NCBI RefSeq assembly: GCF_000315625.1
Contig: NW_005434653.1
Location: 39,373-103,372 of the forward strand
Direction of reading: 5' to 3'
DNA: 64,000 bases
From: Guillardia theta CCMP2712
Lineage: Eukaryota; Cryptophyceae; Pyrenomonadales; Geminigeraceae
Part shown: positions 41,065 to 52,281 of the stretch, piece after piece
How the letters are laid out: each line of letters opens with the position of its first letter
How positions within the stretch are numbered: the stretch's first letter is position 1
Translations under genes and position numbers: made by a program
The notes under the pieces: generated by a model
What the model was told of the DNA's origin: nothing
What the model saw: only the letters and a program-made list of their open reading frames with translations
The model's database searches: none

Positions 41065-42367
41065 ATGCGCCCGCTGATCCTAGTGATGCTCCTGGCGATA
41101 GGGGCAGGGGCAGGAGAGCAGGGGAGGCAGCACATGCGCCATGGTACTCGGGCATCGGTATCTGCTATGGTGGTGTGCCTGCGAGGAGGGACAGAGGAGG
41201 AGGGGAGGGGATCTACACTGCTGCACAAACGCGCGCTGGAGGTCGAGGGGGTGGAGGAGGAAAGTCGCGCTGGCGTGTTGAAGAAGCAAAGGATCCTGCA
41301 GGACAAAACCGAGCAGGACGCGTATGGTCTGGGAAAACCTCCTCCCTCGAAGCACAGAGATGAGATCGAGTCCATGCACGAGGTGGAGCTCTGCACTCTC
41401 GCTGCTGCCACCTGACCCATCCATGCCCCACAGGTCCTCAAGGTTCTCAAGAACGCCAGCAGGCTGGAGAAGATGGCAAAGAGCTCGCTTGAGGACCCGA
41501 AGATCAAGAAGAAGCACAGGAGGTTTGCAACTACCACCCAAATTATCAGAGTCAGCCCTTCATTCCTGGGGGTCCCTTCATTCCCGGAGGTGTACGAGAG
41601 GAGGGTCGAGCTCTGCTTCGACGAGTCCGAGGTGCATGATAAGGAATCTGCTCTCCGTGCTGCCGAGAAAATCATAGAGCAGGTGAGTTGAACCTCACTG
41701 CAACGAATGGAGAGCGGGGGTTTGGAGGGGGGGGGGGTGGCGGAGAGATCGTGGAGCGATTAGTTCACCACTGGCTCGTCCTAGGCTGTTCATTCCTCCC
41801 TTTCTCTCTCTCTCTCTCTCGTACTCCCTCCTCCACTTCTCATCATCTTTCATGGATTTCTGCTTGTCATGTTGTGCGCTTCCTCGACCTCCATGTCATT
41901 AACGTGCATGGGGCAGGGGGAGATGTACAACGTGCGCAGCTATGGAGGGTGGAGCTCTCATTTCCCCTTCTTTGAGAGCGCTGAGCGAAGTTTCCGCGCT
42001 GTTCTGCGCTACGACCCCGACAACGTCAAGTTCATGTCCCTCCTTGGCGCCGTGATCTCCCGCAAGGGGCCTGCACAGCTCGTCGGATCATCGATGGGGC
42101 TGAGGAGGGGGGAGGAGGAAGCAAGGTGTTGGCAGCGGGAGGCGCTGAACCTGACGGGGGAGGCCTTCCTGCGAAGGAGCGAAGACATGTCTCTGCTGCT
42201 GCGGTACATCGCAGTCCTTCGAGACCTCGATATCAACGATGAAGCTGCCAGGTCGCCGCCTGTCGGTTTGTTAGCCTCGCTGTTAACGTTGATATTGCAG
42301 AGAACTTGGCCTGAGGATGCAAGTGGATAAAATGCTGTTTGCAATCCGAGGAGCAGCAGGAGCAACG

Positions 42368-42425
<58 letters not shown>

Positions 42426-44666
42426 TGGCGGGAGCCACGGGAGCAGTGGTAGAGGCAGAAGCAGGAGGAGCAGGAGGAGCTGCGGCAGAGACCAGAGCAG
42501 GAGGAGCAGCAGGACAAAGTGTACCTGGTGGGGAAGTGGACACAGACCTTGATCTGCTCCTCGGAGGACCGAGCAGACCCGTGAAGGTGAAAGATATCTG
42601 CCTCGAACAAATCTTCAACATGGTCAACTACTCTTCGTTGGATGCAACCCTCCTTGCCGAGGTGAGATCATGCGAGACGTGAAGATGTAGAAGATGTTGT
42701 GTTGAGATGCAGCCATGACTAAGAAGGCTGGTGTTCTTCACTTGATACGCACCATGGTCACATAACTTTCAGTTCTACCTGTCGCAAGGGCATTGGCACG
42801 ACGAGCGTGAAGACTTGGCCTCGGCATACACTCAGTTCAAGAAGGCCTATGTCACCATGAACAACAACACCAACGTAGCCTGCAGCTACGGTGAGGCCGC
42901 GCGCCTGCCCTCCTCCCGCCTTGTTTGATCCACAGGCAGGCCACTGCGTCACGTGCGTATACCTGATGCTCAGAGAGCTGCGAGCGAGGATGGCGGAGGA
43001 GATGGACAAACTCGGGCAGACGTTGAGGATAGCAGAGAAGGTGATTGAGGACGAGCAGGAAAGTAAACGAATGACATGCAGAATCAGGGTTACTTCAAGG
43101 GGAAAAGTGGGAGAAGAATCCCCGTGCTGAGGAGAGAGGCACTGATATCGAATGTAGCAAGAAACTCGTTGTCTTTTCCCTGTTGCTGATTGTCTGGGAA
43201 GGTTACAGAAGGGCTGAGTGAGATGGAACTGTTGCGGGTGCGGATGGGAGAAAAGATGAATGAGATGTACCGGGAAGGTTTTCAGGTACTCAATCACTCA
43301 AAGATGGTCGACAAGCGAAGTCCGAGGCCTCTCCTCTACCTCTCAGGTGAGAAGTGGACTGGCTGATACAAACACAGTGGTAGACGAAAGAAACAGATAC
43401 AGAGACAGAGAGTAACAGGAAGAGGAAGAGGGAGGGGGAGAGGGAGAGGGAGGGGGAGAAACAAGGAGAGGGAGAGGGAGAAACAAGAATAGTGATTTGA
43501 TATTTCCGTTCTTCAACTCAATTTCCCCCGGCAGAGCTCGAAATGTTGCATCATTCAGACGATCTGAGCAAGGCAGAAGAATGTCTTCAGGTCCAATGCC
43601 CTTTCCTGCTTGTCCTTCAACCTCCCTGAAGACCCTTGCCAAAATTCTCAGATTTGAATTCGATCCTCTCCCATTCTACTCTCCTTCCTTTCCTCTTCCC
43701 TTCCCCTCTCCTCCCTGTCTCTTTCCTCTCCTGCCCTGTTCCTTCCTTTCCTCTTCCCTCCNNNNNNNNNNNNNNNNNNNNNNNNNNNNNNNNNNNNNNN
43801 NNNNNNNNNNNNNNNNNNNNNNNNNNNNNNNNNNNNNNNNNNNNNNNNNNNNNNNNNNNNNCCTGTCTCTTTCCTCTCCTGCCCTGTTCCTTCCTTTCCT
43901 CTTCCCTTCCCCTCTCCTCCCTGTCACTTTCCTCTCCTGCCCTGTTCCTTGCCCCTTCCCTGCTCTTCTCTTCTCTTCTTCTTTCCTTCCCATCCCTTCT
44001 CTTCAGCATTCACGCCATGATCCCAACAACGCACTGAGTGGTGACAAAACTTTTGACAGCAAGCGCTGGAGAGGGATTCTACCTCTCCTGATATCTTCGC
44101 ATCCTATGCCATCTTGCTTGAGAACATGAAGGACAGTGGAGGTGCGGAGCTTATGTACAAACAAGCTCTTGCTCTGGACCCTACCAATATCCGGTAAAAC
44201 CTCCTGACTATCCTTCTCAGCAGTCTTGCCTCCAACTCTTTGTTGTTCTCCTCCTTTGGTTTTGACTCATTTACAGCGCCCTCTGCGGATATGCTGGTCT
44301 GTTGAAGGCTCTTGGGAAGAGACAAGAGGGTTTACGGCTGTAAGACCCTGTGTCTATCTCTCATCTGTACACAACGTCTCATATCTTCTTTTCCGCGCCC
44401 TTTGCCCTCCCTCCAAGAGGCTAGCTCTTCTCTCACCTATGCCTGCTCCCTGCCCTCTCCATCCCGCAACTCTCCTCTTTCCCTCCTCCCTCCTCCCTCC
44501 TCCCTCCTCTCTCCTCCCTCCTCTTTCTAATGCCTGCTTTTCTGCTCGTCTCTATGCTCTCCCTGTATTCCTTTCTCATGTTCCTCCCAGACTCGCTCTA
44601 GCTCGGCAGCAGAGTGAAGGAAGCCAGCTCCTCGCCGACGTTGCCCAGCAAGCCTTCCGATATTGA
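41065..44666 (+). CDS. TPR-repeat protein with signal peptide and LRGG motif
   Basis: The start MRPLILVMLLAIGAGAGEQG gives a classical signal peptide; an in-frame ATG at 40993 would hide it. LRGG follows at residues 39-42. Later exons: VLKVLKNASRLEKMAKSSLE, YERRVELCFDESEVHDKES, FFESAERSFRAVLRYDPDN then VKFMSLLGAVIS, RSEDMSLLLRYIAVLRDLD, a (GA)n low-complexity stretch near 42370-42425, LASAYTQFKKAYVTMNNN, MLHHSDDLSKAEECLQ, and after the N gap SPDIFASYAILLENM then AELMYKQALALDPTN, ALCGYAGLLKALGKRQEG and ARQQSEGSQLLADVAQQAF before the TGA at 44664-44666. The last blocks are clear TPR helices. TPR proteins are scaffolds; the partner is unknown. Part may be missing at the gap. Confidence 0.68.
43762..43861. 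other. assembly gap, 100 N
   Basis: Exactly 100 N inside a C/T-rich minisatellite (CCTGTCTCTTTCCTCTCC words repeated on both sides) in an intron of the TPR gene. Confidence 0.99.
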
Positions 44667-44789
44667 GACAAGACCGAGGCAACACAAGGTGACAGGACAA
44701 TATCAATGTGCTCTCCTGCAGTTTCCACTATTCGCTCCTTCGGGTGTCTCGAAGCACGTTTTCCTCACTCTTTGTGCCTCCCTCAGGCT

Positions 44790-45241
44790 GCCATGGCTGC
44801 CTCCCTGGCTTCTACTAGTCATGTTCGTCCTGTCAACTCACTTGCCGGAGAGCGTGACAAGCTGTCGGTATTTAGATTCTTCCTTTTCTTCCGCAGCTTA
44901 TTGCTCGGCTCAGTCATCAGTGCGAGTTATGATCTAGCGCTGAAGCTAACTCAGGTACGTTCTTCACTGCTGCAGCTAGTAGCAATGATACATGTCACCG
45001 AGCCTCCCCCCGCTCACTGCCAGTGACAGTCAGATGAGCTTTACCGTCTCTTGCCTCCTAACTGAGCATCGGAGAGCTGTCGGGCTGCCGCAGTGCAGCT
45101 GATCGGATGCCAGGATTCTCTTCCCCTGCAGCAGCGATCCACCGTGACTTCAGCCCCGGCCCGGGCCAAGCGAAAACTGAGCGGCGCCGATGATGGATCG
45201 AGATCTGCCGCCGAGCCAACAACTTTCAAGTTTGCATTCTG
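44790..45241 (+). CDS. possible small protein with basic tail
   Basis: An exon with MAASLASTSHVRPVNSLAG then DKLSVFRFFLFFRSLLLG and SYDLALKLTQ ends at a GTACG donor near 44955. A likely last exon after CCCCTGCAG (45131) reads QRSTVTSAPARAKRKLSG then EPTTFKFAF and stops at about 45241. I recognise no family. The middle of the gene is not resolved, and the first exon could belong to an alternative 3' end of the TPR gene. Confidence 0.3.
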
Positions 45242-45279
45242 AAAGGTAAGCTGCAAGCAAACTGAAAATCATCATAAGA

Positions 45280-46900
45280 AAGGCCGTTTCATAGACTCGG
45301 AGGAGAGAATCATGTCAGTGCCGCGTTGCCGCAGGAACCGTGAACAACGGACTTCGTACTGATTTTTAACTTGACTTTGAGTAAAGAAAGACTCCAGGAG
45401 TTGGCAACCGCCCGGCACTGCACGGGCCCGAGTCAGGTCCTCGGACAGAACGGGCCCGAACTTGAACTTCGGAAGCCCACTGTGCGGCCCTTGGCGCCGG
45501 ATGCCCGGCTTAGTGACCGTGAGTGACGGCGGTGACGGTGACGGTGCCCGGCGCCCGCCGCGCGCGGGCCGCCGGGGGCTAGTAGAGGCGGGCCGAATCG
45601 ACGTTAACCAGCAGTAACGGTAGTTTCTTGCACCCAATACCCCACCCACCCACCCACCCACCCATACTCGCAGACCCTTCTGAGGTTTGTGGCCCCCACC
45701 TACTTCCACCCCCCTGCCTTCACGGTCCCCAGCGTTTCCCTGAGGATGACCCTACCACCCCACCCCCTTGTGCCCTGCAATGAATAGTGACCCTTGCTTC
45801 AACGTAAACTAACTTGGCAATACCCAGTCAGCGACCGGTACAATTTCAGTACTGCACGGTTAGAGATCACAGACGAGAAAATGTACGAAATTTTGTACCA
45901 TGGTCCACTCTGCCAGTACTTGAAGACTGAAAATCAAATCATTATACATTTGTTTTATTAGGTAGTGGTATCATTTACATTGTTGTAAAGTTAAATAATA
46001 ATTTAGGCTGGTGCGATGTAGGTCACCCCGGCATGTCTTCCAGGCCTGTGGGGGTGGGGTGATATCAGACGATACTGTCGCCGCTGAATGAAGTTACGGC
46101 TCTGGAGGGGTGGGGTGGTTGCGCCTCAGTGCTTCACATGGGTCCCCCGGGGCTATTCCGGTTGAGCATACTACGGGTGGAGACAGACTCTGTTTGGTAC
46201 CCTGTCTAGGTAGGGTACTCCATGAAAGAGCGGGGCATATGGGGGTAGGGTCCCATCAGGGTTGATGAGTTGTGTAGTAGCTCGTCGCCTTAAAGCCCAT
46301 AGGAGGAAGGGTGGGTAGGCTTGCAGAAGGTAGGGGTCAGTGGTGCTTCGGACCGTGTGGTAGCACAGAAACTGTTCGGTTGATGATGGGTGGGGTGGTT
46401 ATTTGTATCACTTTTGGTGTGGGTGGTTGGCATCTAGGAAGGAACTGCCGTACGGTGGGGGGTACCACAATGATGATACCAGGGGTATTCTGAAGCTGAC
46501 GAATAGGGCCGGAGAGTAAGGGATAGGGTAGGGGTGGTACTTCTGGCGGTTTGGCCGGGGGTAGTTTGCCCTGCCTCCGGCTTCTTTCTGCCGTCCCCTT
46601 CTTTTTTGCTTTTTTGGAACTTTTTTTTCTCTGGTACTAACCAGATCACAAACGACATCTTCAGTTGATACTTTTTAGAGAACGCAGCAGTTGTTGTACG
46701 CAAGATTTTGCCTTGATTTTAGGAGGGATACAGAGGGGGTACAGTGAACACAAAGTCAGTGAATAAGGTCATGAGGATGTTGAAAGAAACATTTCTCTGT
46801 TGATGACACAAGTGAATGGAGTGTGGTCATTGTCTGTCTTTACATATTTCAATAGCCATCAATCTGTCCTTACGCACATGATCGGAATGGAACTTGTTGT
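45280..46900. other. intergenic composite island F
   Basis: A GC block (about 45400-45600; GGTGACGG and CGCCGCGCGCGGG words) is followed by a CCCACC run (45640-45664) and then, from about 46040 to 46560, by GGGGTGGGGTGG and GGGGTAGGG words. An AT-rich stretch lies between. A segment near 45360 (ATTTTTAACTT then CTTTGAGTAAAG) matches one in island D. No gene. Confidence 0.6.
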
Positions 46901-46921
46901 GCCCGCTGACATTGGTGGCAG

Positions 46922-49496
46922 ATGAAAAAGCAATCTTCACCAAACGCCTCGGCGAGTCACGACGAGCCATACAACAACTACATGAAAGCATATCGAGTGG
47001 CAAGGGCAAGGATGAAGACACCCAGTAAGGACGGATTAAGCATTGAGGCGTCGTTTGGAAGCCCGCTGAAGAGAACCATCACGGAATCGAGCAGTAAAAT
47101 CAAAGCTGACGCATCTGGCAGCAAGAAAATGCCTCGAGCAATCTCAGACTCTGACAGCTCAGACGTTGATTCAATCGACTTTGAGATCAGATCTGTCGGA
47201 GATGTTACGATCAAGGAGGTAAGAGTAAGAGTAGCCTGCCCCCTTTCGAATGCTCACCGTTACCCGATAGATGCACCCTCGACGATTGTCTGGTCGGAGA
47301 AACATCCAGTTGTCAGCTAGTCGATTCGGAACAACACCCGACGACATGGTCGGCCAAGATGAGAAGTCAGTCACTGAATCTGAATATGTGGAAGTGAACA
47401 GGTTTGATTTTGTTCTCTTACTGCGATTGCTTGCGACCTCACACACGTCTCGATACCTCAGGGTCAACCAGGAGTTGTCGAGCACGTTGAACTCTCTGCA
47501 GAAACTTTCGAAAGAACAAGACAATGGGGGTGCAAAGCCCATGGAGGTCAGCGAGACAGCAGCTCGCAAACCAGCAGCTGGCGCAAGCAACCCAGACGAC
47601 TCGCAGGAGCATGAAGTCGTGATTGAGGCCGACGTGGGACTGAAAGGTCGAGGATTGTTCAGTCCGATAGATGCCAAGGGAGAAAAGAATCCTTTCAGCC
47701 CTGGGTACGAGAACCATGCAACCGAGGTAGGGGAAGAGCTTGAGATGTCGATGACTCGGCCTGATCTGATGTTGTAGAATGGGACTCGATCGTCGCGCTC
47801 TCGTACGAACCTGAGCTTCCAGGAAGCAAAGGATGGTATCAGAAACGAATTGCAGTCGATGCACCAGCAATTGTCCGTGGCTGACTATGAAAGGAGCTCC
47901 AACGACGAAAGCTCGAGAGTGGAACAGCATCTGTCAAAGGTCAAGTCACAACTGAATTCATCCGTCGAAGACCAGGAGCAGTGGCAGCATTCTGATCAGG
48001 TCCTCTCGCCTACCTCCTCACACAGCCCTGCCTGGTCCTCGAAGAAGGAGAAGCTCAAGGCCGAGCTCCAGAAGTATACAGCCCAGCTCCGGATGGCCAA
48101 GAATGCCAGGAAGAACAGAGAGAGCGAGGATCTAGCGCGCATTCAGCACGAGCGGACGACAGATGAAGTCTCTTCCGCGCAGATCAACATGGAGCTTGTC
48201 AAGGACGAAGACCCGTACTCGTTCGTCGGCTCTGACAAAGAGAACCGGGAGGAGGGGATGACAGACTTGGAGCTGAGCAGCAGAGATCACATTGCAAAGC
48301 AGCAGGAGTACATCAAGGATGAGATCAACCAGCAGCTCGAGAGCCTGGAGAGGCTCGAGGGAGAGACGAAGAAGAGCGTCAGCAAACACGATCAGTCGAG
48401 CTCTTTTGCTGGCGTGTTTGGCATGAACGATCCGGCTCCCTTGGCTGAATCCACCAACAAGATCTCAGTCAAGTCTTCTTCCTTCGGCAACGCTGAAGAC
48501 AAGACCATGGAGATAGCGGGGGATGCGCCACCAGAGCACGCGCAGCCTGTCTGCTGTGGGTTTCTAGCGGCGTACTCGAGGCTGCCGGTCTCAGGCATCT
48601 CCTTCGACTGGAGGGACACCAAGAGTGGAGCGAGGAACCGGCTCCTCGTGTCCTTCAGCTACGTCTTTGTCTATGTCGCCATCATCGTCCTGTTCGCCTT
48701 GCTCTCCTTCATCTTCGGGCTTTTCACTCCCTGGGGTTTTCCCACCTGGGCCATCACGCTGCCGTCGCTCTTCTTTGGCTTCTTCTACGTCAAGGCTCAG
48801 CCCCGGCAGGTCAGAGGTGAGTTCACGTTGCCCGGGCCCGTGCAGGCCTTCTGGGTCTTTTGCAGCTGGAACACGGCCATGACCTTTCTCGCTGCTATCC
48901 TCTCGGCCAATGCAGCTCGGTCAATCCAGCCGCTGCTGTCAACGAGTTACTGTGACGGCAATGCGGTGGTGTACAACTCCACGAGCAGCAGCATTGAAAC
49001 AACGTATCATTCGCCCTCCGACGTGCTCAACCTGGCCGTGTGTGAATCATGGAACATGTGCAAAGGAGACGGGATCAAGATGGCATCTTGCGGAGGCATG
49101 TATGGCATGAACGTGTTCAACACCCTCTTCTTCCTCTTCTCCTCCTTCGCATTTCTGTTCTGCTTGATCTACTTGTACTACATCGTCAACGTCCGACACC
49201 GCGAGTACCTCGAGGCTCTCCATGGCAAGTTGACAACCTATGATGACCTCACCCTGGGCGCTTGCTGGGACAAGTTCCGCCAGTCAGACTTCTTCCTCTT
49301 CATCACCGGCGACACGTCAGCGTTCGAGAAGGAGTCAGTGGAGAGCGAACAGGAGGAGCGTGATCATGGCCATGGCCATCAACAGCTGGAGATCGTGACG
49401 CACGAGCACATCAGCATTGGCGACTCGAGAAACTCGGCGAGAAGCTCTCGGGTCATCGACCCGAAGCTCCAGAGCCCATCTGAGAACATGTGTTGA
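46922..49496 (+). CDS. four-TM membrane protein with long cytosolic N-terminus
   Basis: Four exons: 46922-47218, 47271-47401, 47462-47726 and 47778-49496. They join in phase over introns of 52, 60 and 51 nt and give 803 residues. The first 500 residues are Ser/Glu/Lys-rich with coiled-coil stretches (KLKAELQKYTAQLRMAKN; YIKDEINQQLESLERLEG). Four hydrophobic segments follow at about 520-547, 552-570, 588-608 and 676-702. The loop between segments 3 and 4 carries cysteines (YCDG, CESWNMC, SCGG) and N-glycosylation sequons (NSTSSS). The short tail has HGHGHQQ. This topology recalls tetraspan or MARVEL-type proteins, but I see no family signature. A plasma-membrane or endomembrane location is inferred. 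Confidence 0.8.
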
Positions 49497-49682
49497 GACA
49501 TGTGCAGCAACAAAATGTGTTAAGCCTTTGAAAGTTCATTTGTAAACTTAAGAGAAGCGTGTCGTCTGATCCCCAGCCTCTCCTCGCTCCGTCCCCACCT
49601 AGACGATGGCAGCGGCGAAATGCGCCATGCGGGAAGGAAGGTAGACCTGCAAGCATGTGTCAGGGCGAGCGGAGGTGACAGA

Positions 49683-52281
49683 TCAGGTCACATCATGCTC
49701 CAGGTTCCACTGGTCAAGACGAGGATCATAGCTCTCGATGGCTGAAATGGCATGAGTCAAGCAAGACAGGCTTGCTGGAGATCAGCCGAGGTCTCACCCG
49801 AAAGATACTTCAAGCCATCGTATCCTCCGATGGCACAGAGCTTGTGATTCAACTGCAGAAGCCTCTCACCACCTCGAGGGCCCTCTACCCTGCAACTCAC
49901 CACATGCAGCGCCAACCCGCTTCTCTTCTTCTGCATCTTAGCCACCAGCTGCCAGGTGTTTGTCTTGGGGTCAAGTTTCTCAACCGTTGCGAGGTCGTGC
50001 TTGCTGTCGAAGCCGCCAGCGACATACAGAACGCCATCCAAGACCTGCGGCCCGGCGGTCAGTCCGACCGGTAGCCTCGATCCCATTAGGCGGCGAAGCT
50101 TCACTTACCGCCATGGCATGGTCGCGACGAGCGTGATTGAGAGGAGGCCCCTCGACCCACTTCACTGAGCCAATAACATCAGAGAAACGCAACAGCTGAG
50201 AGAGCAGGGGGCGTACTTGAGACTGAGTCAAAAATCTCCACTGTGTTCAAGACCTGGCACGGTGTCAACTGGCACAGCACATTCATGCTGGTAGAGTTAC
50301 GTTCTTGCCGTCGAAACCACCGACAGCGTAGAGATGATCTCCAAGGACAGCAAGGCGGGCGCCGGATCTAGCATGCTGTGAAAGTGTGAGCTGGGAGACG
50401 GACGAAGAGGAGAACAGGTGACCGGCATCGGAGCCATCTGTTGCCAGACTTGCATGGTACGATTGAGAAATTCACAGCTTGACAGATGCCTGGGGCAAGT
50501 CAACGACACCGGCACAAAGTCTCTTCAATGTCATTACTTGTGCCCATCGTATCCACCAGCAGCACAAATCATTCCTCCCAAGTTTGCCATCCCAAAGCTT
50601 CCCCTGGCTGTGAGCATTGGCGGCCCCTTGGTGGAGACGTTAGTAAAGGCGTCAAGTTGTCAACATTCACTCATACCTTCTTCCATGAGTTGCTGCTCAG
50701 ATCAAACATTTCAACCGATCGGAGGTACTTGTGACCGTCCCATCCCCCAGCAACGTACACGATCCCGTCAGCCTCTGCCGCCGATACTTGCTTCCTTGCG
50801 ATGTGCATTTCGTCGAGAACGAACCCTTCTCCCGTGATGCTGTCGATCATGAGCGCAGACTTGAGCGCATCTGAATTCTTTCCTTTCCTTCCTCCGGCGC
50901 ACACCAGATACCTGCCCTTGCTGCCAAGGCGGACTTTAGTCTGAGAGCTCTCCAGCATCTGCTTCTGCTCAGGAGTGCTGCCCACGTAGGCAATGGCTGC
51001 ATTCAGCATCGCCTGCCACTGTGGGTTGTTGGCCAAGTGCTTGTGGATAAGGGGCGCAGCAGCCACTTTCTTCGCCAGGGTGTCGAGGGGGAGGAGGCCG
51101 AAACGGATCTGACCCATGAGGCGGAGGAGGCTGGAAGATCGGTTGGCCTCGTTGAACTCCACCCAGCGGATGACGGAGTCAAAGATGACCTTCTCGGACT
51201 CGACGAACAAGTCGTCGCTCCCGATGATCTCATAAAGGGCGTCCTCAGTGAGGTCGTTGAAGCTCTGAGACTTGCTCACTGCAACGAAATCGTGCATGAT
51301 GAACCTGTTTGCGGCATCCAGGAGCTCGTGGCATTCGAGCGTCTTGCCAAGGTGCCGCATCCTGAGGGCGTTGGAGGGCTTCAGGTCTTTCATCAGGTGG
51401 AAGTAACAAGTATCCTTCAATCCGGAGATTCCGAGCTTCTGGCTGATGCCAAGGATGTCAGGGAGCTTCTCCTCCGAAACCTTGATCTTGCGAGCATAGA
51501 TGTAATCGAACACGACCGTCAGACTTTCACCATCCATGCTCTGCATGTCGAGCTCCTTGGTTCCCGCTGGAAGATTTTCGAGCATTTTTTTCAGCTCGGG
51601 GCTCGCAGCTGCAAGGATTGCCTGGTGGGCTGCGATCTTCACACCCCCTTGCCCCTTGATGGTGATGTCTATCAGCTTCGAAGATTCCTGCAGCTCCCGC
51701 AGGCCCTTGGCAAGGTATTGGACATGGCCCTCGGATGAGATGGTGAGGATGTTTTGGCCCTCAGCCTCAGTCTCGTCGCGCGTTTCAGTATCGCGGAGAG
51801 CGAGCGGCTTCTTTCCCTTGCCGAAGGCATGGTCATAGTCGAAGTACTCATGGGCTGAGCTGTCATCGTCGTAGCCTTCCTCTCTGTTGTGATCTCTTTC
51901 ATCCAGAGCCTTCGCGTCCTGGTCTTCGTCCGAGTACTCGGTCTCGTCGTACTCCGTCGAAGTGTAGGACGACGTCAAGCTATCGGCAGAATCTGACATG
52001 TCTGTCACGTCATCGCTGTCATCATCGTACTTGGAGTGCTTCGCTTTCCTCTTGCCTCCTCGCAGCCTCTGCAAGCACGGCAGTCCCAGGCTGCCCATCA
52101 ACCCAGGGCCCTTTTGATCCTTTGTCAGCTCATAGAGCATTCCGAATCTGGATTGGATCCTCTTGCTGTGAACCATGCGAGCATCGTTGATCAGCATGTT
52201 TGCAGCGCCATGGTGCTCGGCTACAATCAGCGCCACCTGCAGCGAGCACAACAACACAATCCGAGGGATCGCAAGCAACAT
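49683..52281 (-). CDS. BTB-BACK-Kelch protein with N-terminal signal peptide
   Basis: The first exon (52281 down to about 50677) starts MLLAIPRIVLLCSLQVALIV, a signal peptide, followed by LRGG at residues 73-76 and an Asp/Ser/Glu-rich region. The BTB domain lies at about residues 200-310 (LIDITIKGQGGVKIAAHQAI; FDYIYARKIKV), then BACK (ALRMRHLGKTLECHELLDAA; VIFDSVIRWVEFN). Kelch blades follow: YVAGGWDGHKYLRSVEMFD, ICAAGGYDGHK, LYAVGGFDGKN, TVEIFDS, YVAGGFDSKHDLATVEKLD, CAIGGYDGLKYLS and AIESYDPRLDQW, ending at a TGA at 49683-49685. About six blades make a full propeller. BTB-BACK-Kelch proteins are CUL3 ubiquitin-ligase adaptors in cytosol or nucleus, so the signal peptide is unexpected. The downstream exons are small and closely spaced. 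Confidence 0.88.
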
